Shown in pieces: positions 15,193 to 24,812 of a stretch of DNA of 64,000 bases. The stretch comes from Klebsiella spallanzanii (lineage in GTDB: Bacteria > Pseudomonadota > Gammaproteobacteria > Enterobacterales > Enterobacteriaceae). The stretch spans positions 248,001-312,000 of the forward strand of contig NZ_CABGGS010000001.1 in assembly GCF_902158555.1 (NCBI RefSeq), written 5' to 3'. The notes below the pieces were generated by a model that was given only the letters and a program-made list of their open reading frames with translations, ran no database searches and had not been told where the DNA came from. The position numbers and the translations under genes were made by a program. The stretch's first letter is position 1; the number at the start of each line of letters is the position of its first letter.

Positions 15193-16104
15193 CTACCCCT
15201 TTATCTTCGGATCCAGCGCATCGCGCAGGCCGTCCCCTAGCAGATTAAACGCCAGTACCGTCAGGAAAATGGCGATCGCCGGGAACAGCGCCACGTGCGG
15301 TGCCATCACCATATCCGCCCGCGCCTCGTTCAGCATCGCGCCCCATTCCGGGGTCGGCGGCTGCGCGCCAAGTCCCAGGAATGAAAGGCTGGCTGCGGAG
15401 ATAATCGACACCCCGATACGCATCGTAAAATAGACGACAATCGACGATACCGTTCCGGGTAAAATGTGGTTAAACAGGATGTTGGCATCGCTGGCGCCGA
15501 TACTGCGCGCCGACTCGATAAAAGTCTGCTGCTTAAGTACCAGCGTGTTGCCGCGTACCAGACGCGCAAACGCCGGGATCGAAAAAATCGCCACCGCGAT
15601 AATCACATTCGACATCCCGCTGCCCATGACCGCTACCACGGCAATCGCCAGCAGAATACCGGGGAACGCAAACAGCACGTCGCAGATGCGCATAATAATG
15701 CGATCCCACCAACCTTCGTAATACCCCGCCAATAGCCCGAGAACGGTGCCAATGACCGCGCCAATTAATACCGCGAATACCCCCGCGGCCAGCGAGATCT
15801 GCGCCCCTACCAGCACCCGACTAAAGATATCCCGCCCTAATGAATCGACACCGAACCAGTGCATCATTGACGGGCCGTCGTTAAGCCGGTCGTAGTCAAA
15901 GTAGTTTTCCGCATCGAACGGCGCAATCCACGGCGCAACGACCGCAACCGCAATCAGCAGCAGAACAAATATCCCCGCCCCCATCGCCACCGGCTGGCGA
16001 CGAAAACGCCGCCAGAACTCGTGCCATGGGGTACGAATTTGCCCGGGTTTAATCCCCGGCATCGCGTTGATAACCGCTTGTCTTCTCCAGTTGAGCAATC
16101 GCAC
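15193..16104 (-). CDS. gsiD: Glutathione ABC importer, inner-membrane permease GsiD
   Basis: A 303-residue DppC-type permease with N-terminal helix at about residues 40-62, five core helices and the EAA loop ([19 protein letters not shown]) that docks on GsiA. I use the GTG at 16104, one base after the gsiC stop: it gives exactly the E. coli length and N-terminus ([11 protein letters not shown]); the longer frame would overlap gsiC by 35 bases. Last gene of the iaaA-gsiABCD operon. Works with GsiC as the membrane channel for reduced glutathione. Confidence 0.95.
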   Translation of the reverse strand: MRLLNWRRQAVINAMPGIKPGQIRTPWHEFWRRFRRQPVAMGAGIFVLLLIAVAVVAPWIAPFDAENYFDYDRLNDGPSMMHWFGVDSLGRDIFSRVLVGAQISLAAGVFAVLIGAVIGTVLGLLAGYYEGWWDRIIMRICDVLFAFPGILLAIAVVAVMGSGMSNVIIAVAIFSIPAFARLVRGNTLVLKQQTFIESARSIGASDANILFNHILPGTVSSIVVYFTMRIGVSIISAASLSFLGLGAQPPTPEWGAMLNEARADMVMAPHVALFPAIAIFLTVLAFNLLGDGLRDALDPKIKG

Positions 16105-16105
16105 C

Positions 16106-17026
16106 TTACTTATACCTGATAGCCGGATTAATGGCGGCATACAGCACGTCCACCACTAAATTAATAAGAATAAATTCCAGGGAAAACAGCAACACTTCCG
16201 CCTGAATCACCGGATAGTCACGCATCTCTACCGAGTCCACCAGCAGACGCCCAAGTCCAGGCCAGTTAAAGACCTTCTCCACGACGATTGACCCGCCAAG
16301 CAGAAAACCGAACTGCAGCCCCATCATCGTGACCACCGGGATCATCGCATTGCGCAGACCGTGCTTGAGCACCACCAGCGTTTCGCTAACGCCTTTCGCC
16401 CTTGCGGTACGCATATAGTCTTCGTGCAGAACATCGACGAACGATGCGCGGGTAAAGCGCGCCATCACCGCCGCCACCGCCGCGCCGAGCGTCAACGAAG
16501 GCAGAATATAGTGCCGCCAGCTGTCAGCTCCCACCGTCGGCAGCCAGCCCAGTTCAACGGAAAACACCTGCATCAGCAACATACCGAGCGCGAACGCCGG
16601 AAATGAGATCCCGGTCACCGCCAGCGCCATACCTAAACGATCCGGCCAGCGGTTACGCCACACTGCCGCCACGATGCCCGCCGCCATACCAAACACCACG
16701 GCCCAGCTCATGCTGGCGAGCGTCAGCCAAAAGGTTGGCATAAACCGGCTGGCGATTTCGCTGCTCACCGGACGGCGTGAAGCCATCGAGGTGCCGAAAT
16801 CCCCCTGCAAAATATTGCTGATATAGTGCCAGAACTGCACATGCAGCGGCCGATCGAGCCCTAGCTGCTGGCGGACCATTCCAACCACCTGCGCATCGGC
16901 TTCCGGTCCGGCAATCAGCCGCGCCGGATCGCCGGGCAGCATATGCACGAACAGAAATACCAACACCGCCACAATCAGCAGCGTAGGGATCAGCCCCAGC
17001 AGGCGTTTAATCACATAATTGAGCAT
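16106..17026 (-). CDS. gsiC: Glutathione ABC importer, inner-membrane permease GsiC
   Basis: A 306-residue DppB-type permease with six membrane helices, an N-terminal [20 protein letters not shown] helix, the family motif [10 protein letters not shown] and the EAA loop ([21 protein letters not shown]). Pairs with GsiD. Separated from gsiB by 177 bases that contain an ERIC element, unlike the tight spacing elsewhere in the operon. Confidence 0.96.
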   Translation of the reverse strand: MLNYVIKRLLGLIPTLLIVAVLVFLFVHMLPGDPARLIAGPEADAQVVGMVRQQLGLDRPLHVQFWHYISNILQGDFGTSMASRRPVSSEIASRFMPTFWLTLASMSWAVVFGMAAGIVAAVWRNRWPDRLGMALAVTGISFPAFALGMLLMQVFSVELGWLPTVGADSWRHYILPSLTLGAAVAAVMARFTRASFVDVLHEDYMRTARAKGVSETLVVLKHGLRNAMIPVVTMMGLQFGFLLGGSIVVEKVFNWPGLGRLLVDSVEMRDYPVIQAEVLLFSLEFILINLVVDVLYAAINPAIRYK

Positions 17027-17069
17027 GCTTCTCCTTGCATGAAGTCCCCGCGGCCAGCGCCCGGGGAGA

Positions 17070-17196
17070 TATACCCGTCATACTTCAAGTTTCAGGTGCG
17101 TTGGCTGCACTCGTTCACCCCAGTCACATAGTTATCTATGCTCCTGGGGACTCACGAGCTTGCCGCCTTCCTGTAACTCGAATTATTTAGGGTATA
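17070..17196. repeat. ERIC element inside the gsi operon
   Basis: A full-length 127-bp ERIC (intergenic repeat unit), bounded by TATACCC and GGGTATA and containing the conserved CACCCCAGTCACATAG and CTCCTGGGGA arms. It lies in the gsiB-gsiC intercistronic space. A separate small hairpin TCCCCG (17045-17050) / CGGGGA (17062-17067) is next to it. Transcribed as part of the operon, it would fold into a long stem. Confidence 0.93.
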
Positions 17197-17203
17197 CAGT
17201 TGT

Positions 17204-18742
17204 CTACTTAAGATCCGCCTGTTCAAAGCTAAATCCGGTATCCGGCTGGATATAGAATCCGGTCAGGTTTTTACTGTGCGCTGAGACCAGTTTTTCCACC
17301 ACCAGCGGCACCCACGGCGACTCTTTCCAGATAGTATCCTGCGCGTCTTTATACAGCCGCGTTTTTTCCTTCACGTCGGTCGTTTTCAACGCCTCGTTGA
17401 GGTCTTTATCGACCTGAGGATTGCTGTAGAAAGCCGTGTTGAACAGGGTCGGCGGCCAGTTTTGCGAAGCAAACAGCGGCGACAGCGCCCAGTCGGCTTC
17501 ACCGGTTGAGGCCGTCCAGCCGGTATAGAACATGCGTACGCCGCTCTCTTTCTGCCCTTTGCCTTCCACTTCCGCTGCGCGCTGGCCCGCATCCATCGCC
17601 GTCAGCTGAGCCTTAATGCCCACCTGCGCCAGCTGCTGTTGGGTAAACTGCAGCACTTTCTGCGCGGTACTGTGGTTGTGCGACGACCACAACGTGGTAT
17701 TGAATCCATTCGGATAACCCGCCTCTTTCAGCAGCTCGCGGGCTTTAGCCGGATCGTATGGCCAGGCGGTGTAGCTTTCAGCATAGGCAATCGACGGCGG
17801 CACAACGCCGGTCGCCGGGGTAGCGTAGCCCGCAAAGGCCACTTTCACCAGCGCCTGACGGTTAATGGCGTAGTTAATCGCTTCGCGTACTTTTGGGTTA
17901 TCAAACGGCTTCTGCGTCACGTTCATGCTGATATAGCGCTGCATAATTGACGGACTGGCCACCAGCTCCAGCTTGCTGTTTTTCTCCAGCAGCGGAGCCT
18001 GTTCGTAAGGGATCGGGAAAGCAAACTGCGCTTCGCCGGTCTGCAACATCGCCGCACGAGTGTTGTTATCCACCACCGGACGCCAGGTAATGGAATCCAG
18101 CTTCGGCAGCCCCTGCTGCCAGTAACCGGCGAACTTCGTCACTTTAACAAAATCGGTCTGATTCCAGGTGTCGAGCTGATACGGACCGGTACCTACCGGA
18201 TGGAAGCCAATTTCTTTACCGTATTTCTTCAGCGCCGCCGGGGAAATCATTGCCGTCGCCGGGTGGGCCAGGATATTGATAAACGCGGAGAAAGGCTGTT
18301 TAAGCGTGATTTTCACCGTTGTCGGATCTACCGCTTCGGTGCTGGCGATATTTTTATACAGGTTATAGCGCTTGAGATGATTTTCCGGGTTACTGGCGCG
18401 ATCGAGGTTAGCCTTCACCGCTTCGGCATTAAACTCGGTACCGTCCTGAAACTTCACCCCCGGATGCAGCTTAATGGTATACACCAGCCCGTCCGGGGAA
18501 ACGGTATAGCCTTCCGCCAGCACGTTTTGCAACTTCATATCTTTATCGAGGCCGAACAGCCCTTGATAGAAGGACTTCGCCACCGCCTGCGACAGCGTGT
18601 CGTTAGCATCATATGGGTCGAGGGTCGTAAAGTTAGAACCGACCGCCACCACTACATCTTTTGCGGCAAAGGCCGGAGTCGCTGCCAGCGCCGAAGCGAC
18701 GCCCAGCGCCAACAGCCATTTGCCTGAAACGCGTTGAGTCAT
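17204..18742 (-). CDS. gsiB: Glutathione-binding periplasmic protein GsiB
   Basis: A 512-residue extracellular solute-binding protein of the DppA/OppA type (SBP_bac_5). Signal peptide [20 protein letters not shown] ending TPAFA-A. Body motifs include [42 protein letters not shown] and ATGVVPPS. It captures glutathione for the GsiACD transporter. The ATG at 18742 is set by the signal peptide and by agreement with the E. coli length; a longer in-frame reading would run into gsiA. Confidence 0.95.
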   Translation of the reverse strand: MTQRVSGKWLLALGVASALAATPAFAAKDVVVAVGSNFTTLDPYDANDTLSQAVAKSFYQGLFGLDKDMKLQNVLAEGYTVSPDGLVYTIKLHPGVKFQDGTEFNAEAVKANLDRASNPENHLKRYNLYKNIASTEAVDPTTVKITLKQPFSAFINILAHPATAMISPAALKKYGKEIGFHPVGTGPYQLDTWNQTDFVKVTKFAGYWQQGLPKLDSITWRPVVDNNTRAAMLQTGEAQFAFPIPYEQAPLLEKNSKLELVASPSIMQRYISMNVTQKPFDNPKVREAINYAINRQALVKVAFAGYATPATGVVPPSIAYAESYTAWPYDPAKARELLKEAGYPNGFNTTLWSSHNHSTAQKVLQFTQQQLAQVGIKAQLTAMDAGQRAAEVEGKGQKESGVRMFYTGWTASTGEADWALSPLFASQNWPPTLFNTAFYSNPQVDKDLNEALKTTDVKEKTRLYKDAQDTIWKESPWVPLVVEKLVSAHSKNLTGFYIQPDTGFSFEQADLK

Positions 18743-18779
18743 GTTGTTCTCCTGAGATGCTGCATTATTGATGTTGTTG

Positions 18780-20633
18780 TTATCGTGCCAGCACGTCGGC
18801 GGCGGACTCTCTGGCGACAAAGTGCCCCGGTCCCACCTGCTGTAACGGCGTACTAAGCCCCTCCTCTCCCCGCTTGAATATATTGCCCGGCAACTCGTCA
18901 GAGAGCAGCACACGCTGTGGATGACGATGCGCCGGGTCGGCAACCGGTACGGCAGCCATCAATTTACGGGTATAGGGGTGCTGCGGGTTTTCGAACACGG
19001 CGCGCCGCGGGCCAATCTCGACAATACGCCCGCGATACATCACCGCCACGCGGTGGCTGATGCGTTCAACCACCGCCATATCATGGGAAATAAACAGAAA
19101 TGCGATGCCCATTTCACACTGCAAATCGAGCATCAGGTTGATAATTTGCGCGCGAATCGACACGTCCAGCGCCGAGACAGACTCGTCAGCGATAACCACC
19201 TTCGGATTGAGCGCCAGCGCGCGGGCAATACAGATGCGCTGCCGCTGGCCGCCGGAAAACTCATGCGGATAGCGCCATGCATGCTCCGGCTCCAGACCGA
19301 CGCGCTCCAGCAGCCAGGCAACGCGCTCACGTGCGGCATCGCCTTCCAGCAGCCGGTGCACGCGCAGCGGCTCCATAATCGAATAACCGACCGTTTGCCG
19401 TGGGTCGAGGGAAGCGTAAGGATCCTGGAAAATAAACTGAATGTCGCGGCGCAGCGCCTGAAGCTTGCTACCCGCCAGCGTATCAATTCGCTGACCGTTA
19501 AACGTAATGCTCCCGCCCTGGGTTTCCACCAGCCGCAGCAGCGCACGACCGGTCGTTGACTTACCGCAGCCGGACTCGCCCACCAGGCTTAGGGTTTCGC
19601 CGGGCCATAAATCAAAGCTGACTTTTTCGACCGCGTGTACCTCGCGGGTAACCCGATTGAGAATACCGCTGCGCAGCGGAAAGCGCGCCACCAGATCGCG
19701 GACTTTAAGAATGGGTTCTCCAGCAACAACGGTATTCTGCCCCTCTTCCGGCGCGCTTTGGTTTAATAGCGGGAAGCGACGCGGCAGGTCGCTGCCGCGC
19801 ATCGCGCCAAGGCGAGGTACAGCGGCCAGCAGCGCCTGGGTATACGGATGCTTCGGCGCGCGGAAAATCTCTTCAACGCTACCGGTTTCCACCGCTTCAC
19901 CGCGATACATCACCAGTACGCGGTCGGCGATATCGGCCACCACGCCCATGTCGTGGGTAATAAAGATAACGCCCATCGCCATCTCTTTTTGCAGGACGGC
20001 GATCAGCTGTAAAATCTGCGCCTGGATAGTCACATCCAGCGCGGTAGTGGGTTCATCAGCAATCAGCACCGCCGGACGGCACGACAGCGCCATGGCAATC
20101 ATCACCCGCTGGCGCATCCCACCGGAAAGCTGGTGCGGATAGCGCGAAAGCATGGTTTCCGCTTCCGGGATCCGCACCTGATCGAGCATCTTTTTGGCCT
20201 CACGCAGCGCCTCATCATGCTTTAACCCCTGATGCAATCGTATTGATTCAGCGATCTGCTCACCGATAGTGAACACCGGGTTCAGCGAGGTCATCGGCTC
20301 CTGAAAGATCATCGCCATATCCGCACCGCGCACGCTGCGCATATCGGATGCAGACTGTTCGCTAAGCTCAATCACCTGCCGGTTGCGGCGACGTAGCAGC
20401 AGCTGATCGCTGCGCACTTCGCTGGTCGCCGAATCAAGCAGACGCATCAGCGCCAGCGACGTTACCGATTTACCCGATCCAGACTCACCGACAATCGCCA
20501 GCGTCTCGCCGCGCCGTAGTGTGAACGAGAGGTGACGAACGGCAGAAAAAGCCTGCTGCTGCTGAGTAAACGAAACGTTCAGATCGCGTACCAGCAGAAC
20601 ATCATTAGCATCGATTTCCAGACTATGCGGCAA
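18780..20633 (-). CDS. gsiA: Glutathione ABC importer, ATP-binding subunit GsiA
   Basis: A 617-residue fusion of two ABC domains. Walker A motifs GESGSGKSV and GESGCGKST, signatures LSGGMRQR and FSGGQRQR and Walker B segments ending ADEPTTALD and ADESVSALD are all intact. Both halves end with oligopeptide-transporter C-terminal extensions ([24 protein letters not shown]). Start codon is TTG (20631-20633) with an AGAGGAAAGGG ribosome site; no nearby ATG fits. Twelve bases after iaaA. Powers glutathione import through GsiCD. Confidence 0.95.
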   Translation of the reverse strand: MPHSLEIDANDVLLVRDLNVSFTQQQQAFSAVRHLSFTLRRGETLAIVGESGSGKSVTSLALMRLLDSATSEVRSDQLLLRRRNRQVIELSEQSASDMRSVRGADMAMIFQEPMTSLNPVFTIGEQIAESIRLHQGLKHDEALREAKKMLDQVRIPEAETMLSRYPHQLSGGMRQRVMIAMALSCRPAVLIADEPTTALDVTIQAQILQLIAVLQKEMAMGVIFITHDMGVVADIADRVLVMYRGEAVETGSVEEIFRAPKHPYTQALLAAVPRLGAMRGSDLPRRFPLLNQSAPEEGQNTVVAGEPILKVRDLVARFPLRSGILNRVTREVHAVEKVSFDLWPGETLSLVGESGCGKSTTGRALLRLVETQGGSITFNGQRIDTLAGSKLQALRRDIQFIFQDPYASLDPRQTVGYSIMEPLRVHRLLEGDAARERVAWLLERVGLEPEHAWRYPHEFSGGQRQRICIARALALNPKVVIADESVSALDVSIRAQIINLMLDLQCEMGIAFLFISHDMAVVERISHRVAVMYRGRIVEIGPRRAVFENPQHPYTRKLMAAVPVADPAHRHPQRVLLSDELPGNIFKRGEEGLSTPLQQVGPGHFVARESAADVLAR

Positions 20634-20645
20634 CGCCCTTTCCTC

Positions 20646-21587
20646 TTATTCGCGATAAATTCCAATCGTGGGCGTATCGCCCGCGTAGCACCAGGCACGG
20701 TACATACCTTCGCTATTAAATGGCAATACTACGTTGCCTTCTCTGTCGACCGCAATCAAACCGCCGCAGCCGCCCAGCGCCGGGAGCTTCTCCATCACCA
20801 CCCGCTCGCACGCGTCGTGCAAACTGAGATTGCTGTACTCCATCAGCGCCGAAATATCATAAGCTGCCAGGGTGTGCATAAACACCTCGCCGGTACCGGT
20901 ACAGGAGACGGCAACGCTGGCGTTATTGGCATAACAGCCAGCTCCCGGCAGCGGGCTATCACCGACGCGTCCCGGCAGCTTATTGGTCATCCCGCCGGTG
21001 GAGGTTGCCGCCGCGAGATTACCCGCCAGATCCAGCGCCACCGCGCCGACGGTGCCCATTTTATGCCGCTCATCCAGCGGGGAGGCGTGGTGATCGAGCA
21101 CAATATCGTCGCCCTGCTGCGCCTGACGCAGTTGTAGCAACCGTTCTGGCGTAGAAAACAGATCATTATCCACCCGTTCCATGCCGTGGGACGCGGCAAA
21201 GTTTTCCGCCCCTTCACCAATCAGCAGGACGTGCGGGCTTTGTTCCAGCACCAGACGCGCCGCCAGCACCGGATTACGTAAATGCTTAACTCCAGCCACC
21301 GCTCCCGCCTGTAAACTGTAACCATCCATAACGCAGGCATCGAGTTCATGAGTGGTATCGCGGGTAAACACGGAACCCATCCCGGCGTTAAATAACGGAC
21401 ACTCCTCCAGCAGCCGCACCGCTTCGGTCACCGTATCCAGCGCGCTGGCGCCTTCCGCCAGCATTTTTTGCCCGCTATCGACAATCGCCGACAGCGCCGC
21501 CACGTACTCCCGCTCGCGCTCCGGCGTCAACTGGGCGCGGGTAATCGCCCCGGCGCCGCCGTGAATTGCTATAACCGCCTTGCCCAT
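20646..21587 (-). CDS. iaaA: Isoaspartyl peptidase / L-asparaginase IaaA
   Basis: A 313-residue Ntn hydrolase made as a precursor that cleaves itself into two subunits. The cleavage/catalytic threonine is in MGTVGAVALD (after HKMG). GNLAAATSTGGMTNKLPGRVGDSP forms the substrate site when read in its parts (STGGMTNK, RVGDSPL). It removes isoaspartyl residues from dipeptides and has asparaginase activity. First gene of the gsi operon, consistent with processing imported peptides. Slightly shorter than E. coli because the C-terminal tail is missing. Confidence 0.95.
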   Translation of the reverse strand: MGKAVIAIHGGAGAITRAQLTPEREREYVAALSAIVDSGQKMLAEGASALDTVTEAVRLLEECPLFNAGMGSVFTRDTTHELDACVMDGYSLQAGAVAGVKHLRNPVLAARLVLEQSPHVLLIGEGAENFAASHGMERVDNDLFSTPERLLQLRQAQQGDDIVLDHHASPLDERHKMGTVGAVALDLAGNLAAATSTGGMTNKLPGRVGDSPLPGAGCYANNASVAVSCTGTGEVFMHTLAAYDISALMEYSNLSLHDACERVVMEKLPALGGCGGLIAVDREGNVVLPFNSEGMYRAWCYAGDTPTIGIYRE

Positions 21588-21764
21588 TACGCCATTCCTT
21601 AACGATAAAGTGTATAAATATCATTATCGTGCTGACTGTCCTATACAATTTTTGAATATAGAAAGAGCAGGCGGTGATGTAAAGCTTGTACCCAGGTGGG
21701 ATATAGCCTGCTTCTCTTTTCTGCCATAATAGGCGTTTTCGATGTTTGCCCGCAGGAGAAACCC

Positions 21765-23000
21765 ATGGATTTTACCGCCGGACTGATGCCGCTCGACACA
21801 GCCCTGACCCAGATGCTCAATCGTATTACGCCGCTGAATGCGACGGAAACCGTACCGCTGTTGCAGGCCTTTTCGCGCGTGACCGCCCATGATCTGGTTT
21901 CACCGCTGAACGTTCCCGGTTTTGATAATTCGGCGATGGACGGCTATGCCGTACGTCTGGCAGAACTCACTGACGACGCGGTGCTACCGGTGGCAGGCAA
22001 GGCCTTCGCAGGCCAACCTTTCAACGACGTCTGGCCCGCAGGTACCTGTATCCGCATTATGACCGGCGCGCCGGTACCGGAAGGCTGCGATGCGGTGGTG
22101 ATGCAGGAGCAAACCGAACAAACAGACGGCGGAGTGCGCTTTACCGCCCCTGTGAAAAAAGGGCAGAACATTCGTCGCCTTGGTGAAGATATCGCCCACG
22201 GGGCGGTCGTTTTCCCTGCGGGAACCCGACTGACCGTCGCCGAACTGCCGGTGCTAGCTTCCCTGGGGATTGCGGAAGTCGACGTGGTGCGTAAAGTGCG
22301 CGTTGCGGTGTTCTCCACCGGCGATGAGCTTCAGCTTCCAGGACAACCGCTTGCCGACGGGCAGATTTACGATACCAACCGCCTGGCGGTGCACCTGATG
22401 CTGCAAGAGCTGGGCTGTGAGGTGATTAACCTCGGTATTATTCCCGACGATCAGGCTAAACTGCGCGAAGTCTTTATTCAGGCTGACCAGCAGGCCGATG
22501 TGGTGATTAGCTCCGGCGGCGTCTCCGTCGGCGAAGCAGATTACACCAAAGAGATCCTCGGAGAGCTGGGGGAAATCGGCTTCTGGAAGCTGGCAATCAA
22601 GCCGGGCAAACCTTTCGCTTTCGGCAAGCTTAACCACAGCTGGTTCTGCGGCCTGCCGGGCAACCCGGTTTCCGCAACGCTGACCTTCTACCAGCTGGTT
22701 CAGCCGCTGCTGGCGAAGCTCTCCGGCAACGTCGGACAAGTTCAGCCGATGCGCCTGCGCGTACGTGCAGCATCACGCCTGAAAAAATCACCGGGACGCC
22801 TCGATTTTCAACGCGGCGTACTGCAACGCAACCCGGACGGCGAACTGGTCGTTAACAGCACCGGCCATCAGGGCTCACATATCTTTAGCTCATTTAGCCT
22901 CGGCAACTGCTTTATCGTGCTGGAGCGCGAGCGCGGCAACGTTGAAGCGGGAGAATGGGTGGAAGTTGAGCCCTTCAATCATCTGTTTGGGGGGTTGTAA
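21765..23000 (+). CDS. moeA: Molybdopterin molybdenumtransferase MoeA
   Basis: A 411-residue enzyme that inserts molybdate into adenylylated molybdopterin. Domains: MoeA N-terminal (residues about 1-180, with [10 protein letters not shown] and [18 protein letters not shown]), MPT-binding domain (about 180-325, with [35 protein letters not shown] and GLPGNPVS) and C-terminal beta-barrel. The ATG at 21765 follows CAGGAG and matches the E. coli N-terminus. Overlaps moeB by one base; divergent from iaaA. Confidence 0.97.
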   Translation: MDFTAGLMPLDTALTQMLNRITPLNATETVPLLQAFSRVTAHDLVSPLNVPGFDNSAMDGYAVRLAELTDDAVLPVAGKAFAGQPFNDVWPAGTCIRIMTGAPVPEGCDAVVMQEQTEQTDGGVRFTAPVKKGQNIRRLGEDIAHGAVVFPAGTRLTVAELPVLASLGIAEVDVVRKVRVAVFSTGDELQLPGQPLADGQIYDTNRLAVHLMLQELGCEVINLGIIPDDQAKLREVFIQADQQADVVISSGGVSVGEADYTKEILGELGEIGFWKLAIKPGKPFAFGKLNHSWFCGLPGNPVSATLTFYQLVQPLLAKLSGNVGQVQPMRLRVRAASRLKKSPGRLDFQRGVLQRNPDGELVVNSTGHQGSHIFSSFSLGNCFIVLERERGNVEAGEWVEVEPFNHLFGGL

Positions 23001-23755
23001 TGGGCGTGGAGCTGAGCGATGCGGAAATGCTGCGCTACAACCGGCAAATCATCCTGCGCGATTTCGATTTTGACGGTCAGGAGCAGCTAAAAGCCTCCCG
23101 CGTACTGGTGGTTGGCCTCGGTGGTCTCGGCTGCGCCGCCGCGCAGTATCTGGCGGCGGCTGGCGTCGGTCAGCTCACCCTGCTCGATTTCGACACCGTA
23201 TCGCTCTCCAATCTTCAGCGCCAGACCCTGCACAGCGATGCCACCATCGGCCAGCCGAAAGTCGACTCCGCCCACGCTACGCTTGCGCGCATTAACCCTA
23301 ACGTTCAGCTCACGCCGCTAAACGCGCTGTTGGACGAAGAGGCGCTCTGGGCGCAAATCGCCGCCCACGATCTGGTGCTCGACTGTACCGACAACGTCAC
23401 TATTCGTAACCAGCTGAATACCGGGTGTTTCCGGCATAAAACCCCGCTGGTCTCCGGCGCGGCGATTCGTATGGAAGGGCAAATCAGTGTCTTTACGTAT
23501 CAGGAAGACGAACCCTGCTACCGGTGCCTGAGCCGTCTGTTTGGCGAAAACGCCCTCACCTGCGTCGAAGCCGGAGTGATGGCGCCGCTGGTCGGCATCA
23601 TCGGTTCGCTTCAGGCGATGGAAGCGATAAAGCTACTGGCCCACTACGGCAGCCCGGCGACGGGTAAAATCGTCATGTATGACGCCATGCGCTGCCAGTT
23701 TCGCGAAATGAAGCTGCTGCGTAATCCACAGTGTGAGGTGTGTGGCACGCTTTAA
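23000..23755 (+). CDS. moeB: Molybdopterin-synthase adenylyltransferase MoeB
   Basis: A 251-residue E1-like enzyme that adenylates the C-terminus of MoaD. The nucleotide site is GLGGLGCAAAQYL (residues about 38-50), with the catalytic Asp in VLDCTDNV and the substrate arginine in NLQRQ. Zinc cysteines occur as CYRC and a C-terminal CEVC. The ATG overlaps the moeA stop (TAATG), so the two are coupled. In E. coli fsaA follows here; in this window it does not. Confidence 0.97.
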   Translation: MGVELSDAEMLRYNRQIILRDFDFDGQEQLKASRVLVVGLGGLGCAAAQYLAAAGVGQLTLLDFDTVSLSNLQRQTLHSDATIGQPKVDSAHATLARINPNVQLTPLNALLDEEALWAQIAAHDLVLDCTDNVTIRNQLNTGCFRHKTPLVSGAAIRMEGQISVFTYQEDEPCYRCLSRLFGENALTCVEAGVMAPLVGIIGSLQAMEAIKLLAHYGSPATGKIVMYDAMRCQFREMKLLRNPQCEVCGTL

Positions 23756-23839
23756 CCCTTCTCCGGCGGGCCTTGCCGCCGGATTATTTGTGACCATCCA
23801 CGAGTTTTTAGCACCTGCTTTTATTCCCCACTCTGCTTG

Positions 23840-23853
23840 TTGATTTATATCAA
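23840..23853. promoter_or_regulatory. Perfect FNR box upstream of pflE
   Basis: TTGATTTATATCAA matches the consensus TTGAT-N4-ATCAA exactly, 55 bases before the pflE ATG. It predicts oxygen control (FNR, possibly CRP-like proteins) of the glycyl-radical operon. Confidence 0.85.
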
Positions 23854-23857
23854 TGCA

Positions 23858-23873
23858 ACTTTCATTCGAAAGT
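23858..23873. promoter_or_regulatory. Shared operator, copy 1 (pflE-pflF)
   Basis: ACTTTCATTCGAAAGT: perfect 6-base arms around ATTC. Four bases after the FNR box and 35 before the pflE start. Near-identical copies lie before ybiV and ybiU. Confidence 0.75.
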
Positions 23874-23908
23874 AATTTAATCTTCATATGCAAATAAGAG
23901 GGTGAATC

Positions 23909-24808
23909 ATGATCTTCAACATTCAGCGTTACTCCACCCATGACGGCCCAGGGATCCGCACCGTCGTATTCCTCAAAGGTTGTTCATTGGGCTGCCGCTG
24001 GTGTCAGAACCCGGAAAGCCGCGCCCGCACGGCGGATCTGCTGTATGACGCGCGCTTGTGTCTTGACGGCTGCGACCTCTGCCAGCAGGCGGCGCCGGAC
24101 GTTATTACCCGCAAACTGGATGGCCTGATTATCCATCGTGAAAAGCTCACCGATGCACATATCAGCAAGCTGCGCGACTGCTGTCCGACTACGGCGTTGA
24201 CGGTCTGCGGCGAAGAGAAAAACGTCGAAGAGATTATGGCGAAGGTATTGCGCGATAAACCGTTTTACGATCGCAGCGGCGGCGGCGTCACGCTCTCCGG
24301 CGGCGAGCCGTTTATGAACCCAGAGCTGGCCCGTCAGCTGTTTGAAGCCAGCCACAACGCAGGGATTCATACCGCTGTCGAAACCTGTCTGCACGTACCA
24401 TGGAAATACGTCGAGCCTTCTCTACCCTTTATCGACCTGTTCCTCGCCGACCTTAAGCACGTCAATGAAGCCATTTTCCAGCAATGGACGGACGGCAGCG
24501 CCCGTCGGGTGCTCGATAATCTGCAACGCGTGGCGCAGGCCGGGAAAAAAATCATTATTCGCGTGCCGCTGATTCAGGGCTTTAACGCCAATGAAAACGA
24601 TATTACCGCCATAACCGATTTTGCGGCTGACCGCTTAAAGGTCGGCGAGATCCACTTCCTGCCGTATCACACGTTAGGAATGAATAAATACCAATTACTC
24701 AGTCAGCCCTATACCGCTCCGGACAAACCACTTGCTGCCCCCGAGCTGCTCGCCTTTGCGCAGCACTACGCTCAGAGCAAAGGTTTAACGGCGACTCTAC
24801 GAGGATAA
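23909..24808 (+). CDS. pflE: Glycyl-radical enzyme activase PflE (YbiY)
   Basis: A 299-residue radical-SAM enzyme that installs the glycyl radical on its partner. The [4Fe-4S]-SAM motif GCSLGCRWC (CxxxCxxC) is at about residues 24-31, after [11 protein letters not shown]; a second Cys-rich segment (CLDGCDLC ... DCCP) probably binds another cluster. [10 protein letters not shown] is the SAM-contact GGE motif. The ATG follows AAGAGGG. Located four bases before pflF, forming a two-gene operon controlled by the FNR box and the inverted-repeat operator. Confidence 0.94.
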   Translation: MIFNIQRYSTHDGPGIRTVVFLKGCSLGCRWCQNPESRARTADLLYDARLCLDGCDLCQQAAPDVITRKLDGLIIHREKLTDAHISKLRDCCPTTALTVCGEEKNVEEIMAKVLRDKPFYDRSGGGVTLSGGEPFMNPELARQLFEASHNAGIHTAVETCLHVPWKYVEPSLPFIDLFLADLKHVNEAIFQQWTDGSARRVLDNLQRVAQAGKKIIIRVPLIQGFNANENDITAITDFAADRLKVGEIHFLPYHTLGMNKYQLLSQPYTAPDKPLAAPELLAFAQHYAQSKGLTATLRG

Positions 24809-24812
24809 CCTT

